A stretch of DNA of 64,000 bases from NCBI GenBank assembly GCA_021299735.1, contig JAJTEM010000003.1, positions 62,001 to 126,000 on the forward strand. The letters run 5' to 3'. A program made the translations under genes and the position numbers. The notes under the pieces were generated by a model. That model made no database searches. It was not told where the DNA came from and worked only from the letters and a program-made list of their open reading frames with translations. Origin of the DNA: Burkholderiales bacterium (GTDB lineage: Bacteria; Pseudomonadota; Gammaproteobacteria; Burkholderiales; Burkholderiaceae_B). Positions 25,359 through 34,269 of this stretch are shown in pieces (position 1 is the stretch's first letter; each line of letters starts with the position of its first letter).

Positions 25359-26947
25359 AATAAGAGCCCTGCATGTTCACGCATGGGGTGAAACTCGATG
25401 GTTTCCCAGCGCTTTTGCATCACATCCAAATCGAATCTTGAGGTTGCTAAAAATGCATGTGTATCGGCGGCGTCAGTCACCATTCGGCCCACATTGGCAT
25501 CCATAAACCGGCGCAAGTCGTTGGCGTTTTTACTGGTCACCCAACGTGCACAGCTGTAACGGCTGGGCGCCAAGCGCACCTCTACCCCATACTCGCCCTT
25601 CAGGCGTGCCTGAACCACTTCAAATTGAAGTTGCCCGATGGCCCCCAACAGCATTTCGGAACCCAACAAGGGTTTGAACACCTGAATGGCACCTTCCTGG
25701 CCCAACTCCATTAAGCCTTTCTGCAATTGCTTGCTGCGCATGGGGTCTTTCAATTCAACAGACGCAAACAATTCCGGTGCAAAAAATGGCAAGCCAGTGA
25801 ATTGCAAACCTTCGCCTTCGCTTAGAGAATCGCCCAACTGCAAACCACCGTGGGTGGTCAAGCCGATAATATCGCCAGCATAGGCTTCATCAACCCGGTC
25901 GCGGCGCTGGGAAAGAAATGTAACCACACTGGTGGGGCGAAAGTCTTTGCCCGTGCGCAGCACCTTGAACTTCATGCCATGCTCAAACCTGCCGGAAAGC
26001 ACGCGCACAAAGGCAATTCGATCGCGGTGGGAAGGGTCCATGTTTGCCTGAATTTTGAACACAACACCGCTGAACTTGTTTTCCGTGGGGGCCACTTCGC
26101 GTTCAATTGCCTTACGTGGGCCAGGGTGCGGCGCCACGTCAACCAAAGCATCCAATACTTCCTGAACGCCAAAGTTGTTCACAGCTGAACCGAAAAACAT
26201 GGGGGTTTGCTTACCCGCCAAAAATTGCTTTTCATCAAAGCTGGGGGCAGCCGTGGTTACCAAGTCAATTTCCTGCTCGGCTTGCTGAAACTCGGCACCG
26301 AAACGGCTTTTCAGCAATTCGCGATTATTGCCATCGATCACTTCGTCATCTTCGCGGCGGCGGTCAGCACCCGGCGTAAAAACCCGCATGTGGTTCTTGC
26401 GAATGTCGAAAATACCGTGGAATAACTTGCCCTGCCCTACAGGCCATGCAAAGGGAACACAAGGAATGCCGAGGGTGCTTTCAATCTCGTCCATCAACTC
26501 AAGTGGGTCGCGCACCTCGCGGTCCATCTTGTTGACGAAAGTAATAATTGGTGTGTTGCGGGCGCGGCAAACTTCGATCAGGCGCAGGGTTTGTGGTTCA
26601 ACACCATTGGCGGCATCAATTACCATCAAGGCGGCATCTACGGCGGTGAGCACGCGGTAGGTGTCCTCGGAAAAATCCTGGTGACCGGGAGTGTCCAGCA
26701 AGTTGATGACCTGGTCGCGATACTCCATCTGCATCACCGAACTGGCCACCGAAATACCACGCTGCTTTTCAATTTCCATCCAGTCGGATGTAGCGTGGCG
26801 ACTCGCCTTGCGAGCTTTCACACTGCCCGCAATTTGAATGGCACCCGCGAACAACAAAAGCTTCTCAGTGAGCGTTGTTTTACCCGCATCGGGGTGGGAA
26901 ATAATTGCAAACGTTCGGCGACGCTTGACTTCAGATTCAATGGACAC
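25346..26947 (-). CDS. prfC: Peptide chain release factor 3
   Basis: A translational GTPase that recycles RF1/RF2 after termination. G motifs are clear: SHPDAGKTTLTEKLL (G1), DTPGHQDF (G3) and FVNKMDRE (G4), followed by RF3-specific SAVNNFGVQEVLDAL and the LGAIGQLQFEVV segment. The GTG at 26947 follows AAAGG and gives an N-terminus like other RF3 proteins (EVKRRRTFAIISHPDAG); a TTG at 26965 is also in frame. 533 residues is normal. Confidence 0.96.
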   Translation of the reverse strand: MSIESEVKRRRTFAIISHPDAGKTTLTEKLLLFAGAIQIAGSVKARKASRHATSDWMEIEKQRGISVASSVMQMEYRDQVINLLDTPGHQDFSEDTYRVLTAVDAALMVIDAANGVEPQTLRLIEVCRARNTPIITFVNKMDREVRDPLELMDEIESTLGIPCVPFAWPVGQGKLFHGIFDIRKNHMRVFTPGADRRREDDEVIDGNNRELLKSRFGAEFQQAEQEIDLVTTAAPSFDEKQFLAGKQTPMFFGSAVNNFGVQEVLDALVDVAPHPGPRKAIEREVAPTENKFSGVVFKIQANMDPSHRDRIAFVRVLSGRFEHGMKFKVLRTGKDFRPTSVVTFLSQRRDRVDEAYAGDIIGLTTHGGLQLGDSLSEGEGLQFTGLPFFAPELFASVELKDPMRSKQLQKGLMELGQEGAIQVFKPLLGSEMLLGAIGQLQFEVVQARLKGEYGVEVRLAPSRYSCARWVTSKNANDLRRFMDANVGRMVTDAADTHAFLATSRFDLDVMQKRWETIEFHPMREHAGLLLANH

Positions 26948-27242
26948 AGCAGCCCTTTGGCGCAAAAGCCGTAATTTTACACTCCCGGCGCCTTTAATTC
27001 ACCCTGTTTAATGTCTATGCAAGCTGCCGACTGCCCAATCTTGATACGCTCTTTAAAACAAATCTGCGCTAAAAGCCTCAACTCAAGCTGGCTAAATAAA
27101 TCAAAATCGAGACAAACCAAGGTTTCTGAACCATTTTTTAGTATAGAGCCTCAGGTTCAAACCCTTTCATTGCTTAATCGATTTCCCTATAGTGCGAAGT
27201 GTCACGAAATTTGACTACCCGCTACCCCAAGGAGATCTCACG

Positions 27243-27818
27243 ATGTACGCTTTCGAAAAAACAGCCGAACTGCTGACCAAAACCAACACCGAACTGAAAA
27301 ATCAGCACCAAGCTGCTGCCAAGGCTTTGAACAGCCTGGTACAAGCGCAATTCGGCCTGCTGTCTCAAGGTTTGGGCAATGCATTCACCGCTGCCGAAAA
27401 ACTGCCTTTGGCTGACAAGCCTGCGGTAGTTAATGCACGTACCGAGATCAAACAAGGCTTGGAAAAAGTAGTTGGTGTAAGCCAGGTTTACACACAAAAA
27501 GGCGTTGAGCTGTTCGAACAGCAACTGCCAGTTGTAATCGACAAGGGCTTTTCTTACGCTGCCTTGGCACTGTCACAAGCTGAATCATTGACCGAAAACG
27601 CAATCACCTTGGGTGTGAGCGCTTTGGAACAAGCCAAGAAAAATGAAACACTGAAGCCCGCCATTGAACAAGCCGAGCAAATTGCTGCTCAGCTGTTCGA
27701 GAAAATTGGCGTGAAGGGCGAAGCTGCTGCCAAGAAAACAGCCAAGAAACCTGCTGCCAAAAAAACTGCTGCTCCACGTGCAAAGCGCGCTGCTGCAGCA
27801 CCCAAAGCATCTGTATGA
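27243..27818 (+). CDS. Phasin family protein (PhaP-like)
   Basis: 191 residues from ATG 27243 after AAGGAG. It is helical and low in complexity, with the phasin pattern (YAFEKTAELLTKTNTELKN, AAKALNSLVQAQFGLLSQG, LEKVVGVSQVYTQKGVELFEQ) and a Lys/Ala-rich tail of about 30 residues like those that bind DNA or granules. Phasins coat polyhydroxyalkanoate granules. This is the second phasin in the window. Codon use is highly uniform, suggesting strong expression; a terminator follows. Confidence 0.88.
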   Translation: MYAFEKTAELLTKTNTELKNQHQAAAKALNSLVQAQFGLLSQGLGNAFTAAEKLPLADKPAVVNARTEIKQGLEKVVGVSQVYTQKGVELFEQQLPVVIDKGFSYAALALSQAESLTENAITLGVSALEQAKKNETLKPAIEQAEQIAAQLFEKIGVKGEAAAKKTAKKPAAKKTAAPRAKRAAAAPKASV

Positions 27819-27856
27819 AAAGACATGGCTCAGCTTGAGCTGAGCTTTGAATAAAT

Positions 27857-27892
27857 AAAAAAGCCCTCGAAAATTGCTTCGAGGGCTTTTTT
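27857..27892 (+). terminator. Terminator after the phasin gene
   Basis: A perfect AAGCCCTCGA/TCGAGGGCTT stem with an AAATTGCT-type loop, flanked by A-run and T-run. Confidence 0.9.
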
Positions 27893-27920
27893 GTCAATGT
27901 CGGGGATATTCAGTAAAGCG

Positions 27921-28046
27921 TCACAGCAACCAGAGGATCAGGCCATAGCTAATGGTGGCACCCAGTACGCCGACAAACCACTCTCGTTTGGCGTCCACTT
28001 CACTTAACACCGTTGCTTCAAAGCTTTTGTTTGCGAAATCATCCAT
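27921..28046 (-). CDS. 41-residue single-pass membrane protein
   Basis: ATG at 28046, preceded by CGGAG at a good distance. The product starts MDDFANKSFEATVLSEVDAK and ends in one transmembrane segment (VGVLGATISYGLILWLL) before TGA. The soluble half is acidic, so it should face the cytoplasm. I know no family. It lies opposite the phasin and lipase genes. A Shine-Dalgarno site and a clean TM segment support it as real. Confidence 0.55.
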   Translation of the reverse strand: MDDFANKSFEATVLSEVDAKREWFVGVLGATISYGLILWLL

Positions 28047-28173
28047 GGAAATACTCCGAGTGCATAATGCACAATAGAAATTCGAGATGGGCCTAATTTA
28101 CGTGGGAAAAGCCAGGTGTGTCTTTCCCACGAAGGGGGCCACCTTATTCGACTACCCCTAACAGGTAAGCACC

Positions 28174-28332
28174 ATGACAATCAGTTCTGCCAGTGCCTTC
28201 GCAATTCTTAGTGCAGCGGTTTTCCTGCTTGTTGGGCTTTTCAGCGGCTTGTCGAAGTTTTTACAAATGTGGCGCAGCACACAGGGCCTTGGTCTAAGCC
28301 TTCAGCCCAACCTTTCGGACAATTCAAAATGA
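28174..28332 (+). CDS. 52-residue small membrane protein coupled to the lipase
   Basis: ATG 28174 opens a 52-codon frame with one hydrophobic segment (AFAILSAAVFLLVGLFSGL) followed by a polar tail. Its TGA overlaps the ATG of the lipase gene (ATGA), a sign of coupled translation, and the lipase has no obvious Shine-Dalgarno of its own. No family recognised. Confidence 0.5.
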   Translation: MTISSASAFAILSAAVFLLVGLFSGLSKFLQMWRSTQGLGLSLQPNLSDNSK

Positions 28333-29201
28333 TCTCAATATTAAACCGCCGCTTGTTGCTTGCCGCCCTTGGCAGCGTTGTCCTGGCCGCGTGCAGCACC
28401 ACAAACCCGGCCACGTTAACAGGCCAGTACCAAGCTAAGGCCAACTGGACCAGTTCATTTTTAAGCCAGGTTATTGGTGGCCAGGACATGCCCGACGGTA
28501 TCAACAACTGGGAATGCCGCTCAGCCGAGAATCAAAACCCTGTTGTTCTGATTCACGGCACTTTTTCGTCCAGCATGTATTCATTCGGTGCCTTGGGCCC
28601 GGCACTGGCCAACCAAAACCTGTGCGTGTACTCAATCGACTATGGGGCTGCAGAACCTGGTGACTGGTTCAAGGGTGTAGGCCCGGTGGATGAATCAGCG
28701 CAGCGTATTGCTGAGTTTGTGAAGCTGGTAAAAACACGCACAGGTCGAGACAAAGCAACCTTGGTGGGCCATTCTCAAGGTGGCTTGATCGGCTTTTATT
28801 ATTTGAAAATGTTGCAAGGTGCAGAACATGTGGACCGCTTTGTGGCCCTGGCACCCAGCGTAAACGGCACTGCGATTGCTAAAACTCCGAACCGCGATTT
28901 GGTGGAGTATTGCCTGGCTTGTGCCGACCAACACCCCCGCTCAGCTTTGCTTCAAGAATTGAAAACAGGCCCAATCACCATGCCAGGCGTTCAGTACAGT
29001 ATTTTGGTAACCAAAAACGACAAAGTAGTGGTGCCGGTTGAAAATCAGTTTGTGAAAGAACCGGGTGTACAAAACATTTACATTCAAGATTTGCTGCCGG
29101 GCAAACGTGTGTCGCACAGCGGCATGCTTTACGACACCGACACTCTTGCCCTTATCGTAAAACTGGTACAAGGGCAGCCGGTACAAACGGCTTCAAACTG
29201 A
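28329..29201 (+). CDS. Lipoprotein triacylglycerol lipase/esterase
   Basis: From ATG 28329 the protein has 290 residues, opening with a lipoprotein signal (lipobox LAAC, Cys22). The alpha/beta-hydrolase core shows VVLIHGTFSSSMYSFG, the nucleophile elbow GHSQGG (Ser149), and SHSGMLYD with the likely catalytic His near the end. Probably an esterase or lipase anchored in the outer or inner membrane facing the periplasm. An upstream ATG at 28269 would bury the signal peptide and is rejected. Confidence 0.88.
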   Translation: MISILNRRLLLAALGSVVLAACSTTNPATLTGQYQAKANWTSSFLSQVIGGQDMPDGINNWECRSAENQNPVVLIHGTFSSSMYSFGALGPALANQNLCVYSIDYGAAEPGDWFKGVGPVDESAQRIAEFVKLVKTRTGRDKATLVGHSQGGLIGFYYLKMLQGAEHVDRFVALAPSVNGTAIAKTPNRDLVEYCLACADQHPRSALLQELKTGPITMPGVQYSILVTKNDKVVVPVENQFVKEPGVQNIYIQDLLPGKRVSHSGMLYDTDTLALIVKLVQGQPVQTASN

Positions 29202-29215
29202 TTTTCCAACCAGCT

Positions 29216-30988
29216 TCAACCCAAAGCCACATAACAGCAACTTGCAGAATTGAAACGGTACAAGGGGTCTTTCACCAAGCTTGGGTCAATACCCTCTTTT
29301 TTCAGTTGTACTTTTTGGTATTTGAAAGTGCCGGTGGTTTCTACAGTTTGAAGCACACGCACATACTGCGGCACCGCATAAGCGGGCAGCTGGGCTGTTA
29401 CATGGCTGGCCAGTGCTTTCAAGTCAAGTTGCTCACCAGGCTTAATGGCCAAGGCTGCCATGCCGGCGCGGCCATCGAAACCTTCCAGCTTTACGCCATA
29501 AACCACCGCATGTTCCAGAAAAGGTAGTTTGGCCAACACGCCCTCCACTTCCGAGGTTGCAACATTCTCGCCCTTCCAGCGAAAGGTGTCGCCCAAGCGG
29601 TCCACAAACTGAATGTGTTGCCAGCCTTGCCTGCGCACCAAATCACCTGAGTTGAACCAGCAGTCCCCGTGTTTGAATACATTGCGCAGCAACTTCGCTT
29701 CATTGGCTTTCGGGTCGGTGTAACCATCGAAAGGGCGTAAATCGGTTACTTCGCTGATCAATAAGCCCACTTCACCACGGTCAACCTTTTCGCAGAACCC
29801 GCGTGGGTTTCGCACCACCTGCTCTGAATCGGCATCGCAGGCAACTACTTCAAACGGCATTGGGCAAAAACCCACGGTTTCTTTCAGGCCGAACGCATTC
29901 ATGAAGCCCAGGTTGGATTCGCTTGCGCCATAAAACTCAAAAATTTGATGAATGCCGAACCGGTTTTCAAAGTCATCCCATATTTCAGGGCGAAGGCCAT
30001 TGCCTAATATCAAGCGGATTTCATGATTTTGATCATTCAGATTTGGGGCTTGATTCAACAGGTAACGCAACAGTTCGCCGATGTAGCAAAAAGCAGTGGC
30101 CTTGTAATGCGAAATACGCCTCCAGAACTGACTGGCACTGAATTTCTCATCCAGCGCGAAACAGGCACCCGAGGCCAGTACCACGCCCAGCGACACTGTC
30201 AGAGCGTTGTTGTGGTACAGCGGCAGGCAGCAGTAAAAAACATCGTGTGGCGACAAACGCACTGCCGTGCTCATGCCCGAGGCGGCCTGCAACCAGCGGT
30301 AATGGCTCATCACGGAAGCCTTGGGCAAACCAGTGGTACCCGACGTAAAAATATAAAAACAGGGCGAACTGGCAACAATTTGCGCGGTTTGCGCCAAGTT
30401 GTGGGTGGGCTGAGTGCACCAGGCACTGCGAAAACTGCTTACTCTCAAATGGCTGCTCTCTGTTTGCAAAGACAACAGTTCAATACCTTTCAGCAGCCCG
30501 CTGCCTTCTGTGGATTCCAACTGTTCAAGAATATCCAAGCCGCGATCGCACGCCAGAATGACGCGTGGGCGAACCAGCTTCAAACTGTGCTCTTGTACCG
30601 CTCCTTTCTGGTTGATATTCAATAACGCAGCCACCGCACCCAACTTGGCACAGGCAATCACCGCCAGCAGGGTTTCGGGGCGGTTCGCAGACAGCAACCC
30701 CACTGTGTCGCCCGCCTTTACACCCATGCCCAGCAAACCGCGCGCCATTTGATTGCAAATTGAATTCGCTTGGGCATAAGTCCAACTCTGCTGTTCGCTT
30801 TTCAAAAATATCGATTGCGGGTGCTTTCGCGCTGTTTCCTGAAACAACAAGCCCAGCGAACGGCGCGAATGCGGCCTGAGAAATGCCAAATTGGCCAACG
30901 TGGGAAGAATTTGTGGAACATCGGGCAGAAAACCCAAGGCGCCTTTGGCGATATCAATTACCGATACTGTTTTACCCTGAACTGTCAT
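29216..30988 (-). CDS. Long-chain acyl-CoA synthetase of the FATP-like type
   Basis: 590 residues from ATG 30988 after GGAG. An AMP-binding enzyme with FIFTSGTTGLPKASVMSHYR as phosphate-binding loop, FYGASESN, and the C-terminal GDTFRWKGENVATSEVE block. The last part (EGFDGRAGMAALAI, then GTFKYQKVQLKKEG) is characteristic of FATP/very-long-chain acyl-CoA synthetases rather than FadD. It likely activates fatty acids freed by the neighbouring lipase. The genes are convergent, 14 bp apart. Confidence 0.9.
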   Translation of the reverse strand: MTVQGKTVSVIDIAKGALGFLPDVPQILPTLANLAFLRPHSRRSLGLLFQETARKHPQSIFLKSEQQSWTYAQANSICNQMARGLLGMGVKAGDTVGLLSANRPETLLAVIACAKLGAVAALLNINQKGAVQEHSLKLVRPRVILACDRGLDILEQLESTEGSGLLKGIELLSLQTESSHLRVSSFRSAWCTQPTHNLAQTAQIVASSPCFYIFTSGTTGLPKASVMSHYRWLQAASGMSTAVRLSPHDVFYCCLPLYHNNALTVSLGVVLASGACFALDEKFSASQFWRRISHYKATAFCYIGELLRYLLNQAPNLNDQNHEIRLILGNGLRPEIWDDFENRFGIHQIFEFYGASESNLGFMNAFGLKETVGFCPMPFEVVACDADSEQVVRNPRGFCEKVDRGEVGLLISEVTDLRPFDGYTDPKANEAKLLRNVFKHGDCWFNSGDLVRRQGWQHIQFVDRLGDTFRWKGENVATSEVEGVLAKLPFLEHAVVYGVKLEGFDGRAGMAALAIKPGEQLDLKALASHVTAQLPAYAVPQYVRVLQTVETTGTFKYQKVQLKKEGIDPSLVKDPLYRFNSASCCYVALG

Positions 30989-31116
30989 TATGTGTTGTCT
31001 CCGGCGGCTGTCTCGTGTTTTTTTATACAGAAAAAGATACACTCATCGGGTCAACGAAATTTGCGCATACACCGTTTTTATCAATGTCATCAGGCTGCAC
31101 AGTCAAGTTTTCTTTC

Positions 31117-31611
31117 ATGCCCATCGCCAAAGTACGCTTTAACATTCTTGTTCGCCTGCTGATGCTTTTGGCCGTATTTCCGCTTGATGTGGCCAATGCC
31201 AAAAACTTCATTGGTTACACAGGCAAAGGCTGGAACGGCGACTTCGGCGTGCTGCGCGGGCAATGCGATGCCAAACTTGTTCAAAGCGAGGCGCTCAAGG
31301 GCACATTAACCGAGCAAATGGCTTATGTTGAGTCAGGCGACGCCTTTAAATCCATATTTGCTGAAACCCAGCTCGTGGATGCATTCGCGGTTGATTCCCA
31401 TTGCTTTGGCCACACCATGGAACTGGTGCCCTCCGGGCAAGCGGTGCGCTGGCTAAATCCAGTGAATGGTGTGGGTGTGTATTTGTCGCCCGGTGCGAAG
31501 TCGGATACCTGCCGCACCTTCCTGGGTGTCACGATTACGAAAGGTGAAAAAACCAAATTTCGAGGTGAAGCTTGTTCACCTAACGAAGGCGTCTGGCAAA
31601 TTCAACAATAA
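31117..31611 (+). CDS. Exported protein with 17-kDa-surface-antigen-like domain
   Basis: From ATG 31117 it has 164 residues, with a signal peptide (FNILVRLLMLLAVFPLDVANA). Four cysteines (GQCDAK, SHCFGH, DTCRTF, EACSPN) could form disulfides in the periplasm. The SHCFGHTMELVPSGQAVRW...VYLSPG segment resembles the C-terminal module of 17-kDa surface antigens or related periplasmic proteins. ATG 31084 in the same frame is possible. It diverges from the acyl-CoA synthetase gene. Function is unknown beyond export. Confidence 0.65.
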   Translation: MPIAKVRFNILVRLLMLLAVFPLDVANAKNFIGYTGKGWNGDFGVLRGQCDAKLVQSEALKGTLTEQMAYVESGDAFKSIFAETQLVDAFAVDSHCFGHTMELVPSGQAVRWLNPVNGVGVYLSPGAKSDTCRTFLGVTITKGEKTKFRGEACSPNEGVWQIQQ

Positions 31612-31637
31612 GCTCAGGGGAAAGCCCTGCAGCAGCT

Positions 31638-33317
31638 TCAGCCAAACACCGCGCTGCGCAAACGCTGCAGGGTATCCGAATGCCCAACCAGAACCAGCAG
31701 CAGCTTAGCCCTTGTCATGGCCACGAAAAGCTTTCTGAAATCAGCCTCGTTAAAATCCACGAAAGCAAGTTCGGTGACCACCACGGCCTGCGCAGCTTGC
31801 CCTTTGAAACGGTAAACTGATTCAGCATGCACACTTCCATCAGTGAACACCTGGCTGCCGTTTTCATCGTACCGGCCAGTGAAGTGCCTTAGGCTGTGCG
31901 GCCCTATACTGGCTTGCGCCAGCACCTTTGATTTCTCATGCCCGCGCATGCTGAGCACCGCAATTTTGTCGCGAGTAAACCCATGGCGCAAACAGGCCGT
32001 AATTGCCTTGGCGGTTTGCGCCAACAATGTTTCATCGCTGTCATACTCAAAAAACTCAAGTGGCAAACCTTCGAGCGGGCATGCGGCTTCAATCTCAAGC
32101 GCCAAAGGTTGCTCAAACCTGAATTCACGCTGCACCAACTGCAAAGCCTGCACCACGCGCTTTGGGTTTCTGTAATTCATGGGTGTGTGCAAACTGACCC
32201 AACCAGGCAAACTGACTACGGGCTTGGCATACAGGTTTTGAATGGGGTCTTCCAACCACAACCAACGTGTACCAGAATGCGCGCAGCGCTGAAGAACTGT
32301 CAACCAGCTTTGGTCGAAATCCTGCCCCTCGTCCACCACAATTGAATCAAACACCCAACGTTTGTCCAAAGGTGTAGCCAGCACCTGTTCTGCCAAGCGC
32401 CCAAACACACCAGGTGATGCATAGTCCACTTCCAAGCCAGCATCGCGCAGCATGCGGTCACACAGTGCATGAAAATTGAATACCGCCGCGCCCATTAAAC
32501 CTGCCTCGCGCACCTGCTGCGCCATGTGCGAAGAAAGTGGCCGGTTGTAACACACGTACAATGTTCGGGCTTTTAAACCGTGGTTGCGCTGCAATTCGCT
32601 AAAAGCCAATTGCGACTTTCCACTACCCGCAGTACCTGTAACACGCAACTGAAAGGGCTCGAAGCTTAGCCTTGATACCCATTGCTCCAGGCCATGAGAC
32701 AAGCGCGTAACAAGGGTTTCAGCCGCCTGCGACAAAGCCCCTACTTCGGGCACCAGGTTCAGTTCATTACACAAAAAAACATGAATGGCTTTGGGGTTCG
32801 AGTGGCTGCTGAACAGGTCTGCCGTAATGTCGATGGTTTGTATCAGCGCGGCCAATTCATCCTTGTGGCGGGCATCCACCACGCGCTCGGCATTTACTGT
32901 CAGCCCGCCAGGGTCGGGCACTGTGAAATCAGGGCAGTAAAAAATAGGTTCCACCCGAAGGCTTCCCTGATGTTGCTGCTTGAACTTCTGGTTCAACAAA
33001 GCGCCCTGTTCTGCAAGGGCATTGAACACATCCTGCCGCAGTTCACCCAACTGCTTTACCACGCGGCCTTGCTCAACTTTCATCAAACCTGTTTTCATCA
33101 AGATGCTGTACACAATGCCACTGGGGCCCAGCACCAGAAACTGAATTCGCCCTGTCACCGTTAACCCATGCTCTATTCTTGACCAGTGTATGCCGTGATA
33201 AATCGTGAAGTTGTCGGGCAAATGCGCCTGCAATTGCAGCAGCACATCCCGTTCGCGGGCTTGTGCGCCATCCAGCGCAAGTTCGCTTGTGTCTGAAGGG
33301 TAAACCTTGGCTGGCAC
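31638..33317 (-). CDS. UvrD/Rep-type helicase with N-terminal NERD-like domain
   Basis: 559 residues. The first ~190 residues resemble the NERD nuclease-related domain (VTGRIQFLVLGPSGIVYSI, where such proteins have a DxD/ExK-type core; Asp is replaced by Gln here). Then come a P-loop GTAGSGKSQLAF, Walker B VVDEGQDFDQSW and a late YRFKGQAAQAVVVTELAF with FVAMTRAKLLLVL, as in superfamily 1 helicases. It is shorter than UvrD. It starts with GTG 3 bp after the exonuclease gene, so the two probably work in one DNA-repair or DNA-clearing process. Confidence 0.85.
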   Translation of the reverse strand: MPAKVYPSDTSELALDGAQARERDVLLQLQAHLPDNFTIYHGIHWSRIEHGLTVTGRIQFLVLGPSGIVYSILMKTGLMKVEQGRVVKQLGELRQDVFNALAEQGALLNQKFKQQHQGSLRVEPIFYCPDFTVPDPGGLTVNAERVVDARHKDELAALIQTIDITADLFSSHSNPKAIHVFLCNELNLVPEVGALSQAAETLVTRLSHGLEQWVSRLSFEPFQLRVTGTAGSGKSQLAFSELQRNHGLKARTLYVCYNRPLSSHMAQQVREAGLMGAAVFNFHALCDRMLRDAGLEVDYASPGVFGRLAEQVLATPLDKRWVFDSIVVDEGQDFDQSWLTVLQRCAHSGTRWLWLEDPIQNLYAKPVVSLPGWVSLHTPMNYRNPKRVVQALQLVQREFRFEQPLALEIEAACPLEGLPLEFFEYDSDETLLAQTAKAITACLRHGFTRDKIAVLSMRGHEKSKVLAQASIGPHSLRHFTGRYDENGSQVFTDGSVHAESVYRFKGQAAQAVVVTELAFVDFNEADFRKLFVAMTRAKLLLVLVGHSDTLQRLRSAVFG

Positions 33318-33320
33318 GCC

Positions 33321-34259
33321 TTACACCTCTTTGAATTGTTGCTTCAATGTGGTGCCAGAGTAGCGATCAACCCCAGCCTGAATTCGGAAACCCAACATGA
33401 TTTTTTCAGTGGTGCAATACACCTGCTCACGAAGCCATTCAATCACTTCTTTGCCTTCAGAAAAACCCACCGCCTCAAATTCCCACACGCGGTCATCGGC
33501 ATTCCAGCGAAAGCCCTTTGCCTTGAGAAAATCTTTTTTCTCAAACGGCGCTTTCAGGGCAGCGATTTGATAAATCGATTCATTGGCACTGTCGAACAAC
33601 ACCTGAAAAGGCATTCGCTGTGAAGTTTTCAAGGGTTGCGCCAACACATGCACCAAGGCATTGCAATCTTCAACTGCGCGGTGTGCACCATGAAAATAGC
33701 CGCAATCGGACAACAAATATTCAAGCTTACGGCCTGAATAATTTTCTTGCGTCCAGGGTAACTCCCTAAATGTACAGGCCCAAATTGATTGTTCAAGCCA
33801 GGGAAAACGGCGCAGCATGAAGGGCTTGTCAAATGCCGCATTGTGCGCCACAAACAAGGCGGCTTCGCTGCACAAGGCCTTCAAGGCATTTTCATCAAAG
33901 CGCTGGCCTTTCACCATCTCGTTGGTAATGCCATGTATGGCTGAATTCTCGGGTGTAATGGGTACCTTGGGCTCTTCAAGCCCACCGTAGGTACCCAACA
34001 CTGCGCCAATTTCGCCGGTGTCCTGGTCCACCTCAATCAACACGGCGCCCACTTCAATCACTTCACAGCTAGCGAAATCAAGGCCGGTGGTTTCGGTGTC
34101 AACCACCAACACTTTCACAGGGCTGTTTATTTGCCCGCCGAATGAATCCCGCATTTGTATGCGACGCAGCACCTTGTAGTTACCGCTGCTTTCAAGCCAC
34201 TGGGCCACTACTTCCGGGTCAATGTTGCCGATGCTGCTGTTCAATTCGTCCTTGTTCAA
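33321..34259 (-). CDS. DEDDh 3'-5' exonuclease (DnaQ-like)
   Basis: 312 residues. The exonuclease motifs are in order: VVDTETTGLDF (Exo I), HGITNEMV and VAHNAAFDKPFM (Exo II), then AHRAVEDCNALVHVL (Exo III with the His). After residue ~210 an unusual C-terminal domain follows (FEKKDFLKAKGFRWNADDRVWEF) that also appears in some prokaryotic exonucleases. The start is TTG, 10 bp after tilS, following AGGA. It precedes the NERD helicase. Confidence 0.88.
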   Translation of the reverse strand: MNKDELNSSIGNIDPEVVAQWLESSGNYKVLRRIQMRDSFGGQINSPVKVLVVDTETTGLDFASCEVIEVGAVLIEVDQDTGEIGAVLGTYGGLEEPKVPITPENSAIHGITNEMVKGQRFDENALKALCSEAALFVAHNAAFDKPFMLRRFPWLEQSIWACTFRELPWTQENYSGRKLEYLLSDCGYFHGAHRAVEDCNALVHVLAQPLKTSQRMPFQVLFDSANESIYQIAALKAPFEKKDFLKAKGFRWNADDRVWEFEAVGFSEGKEVIEWLREQVYCTTEKIMLGFRIQAGVDRYSGTTLKQQFKEV

Positions 34260-34269
34260 ACCTTCAGTC

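Noticed and set aside
26948..27242. Gene in the 295-bp gap between prfC and the phasin
   Set aside because: Only a 67-codon frame of unlikely composition is open; the gap more likely holds divergent promoters, though none is clear enough to place.
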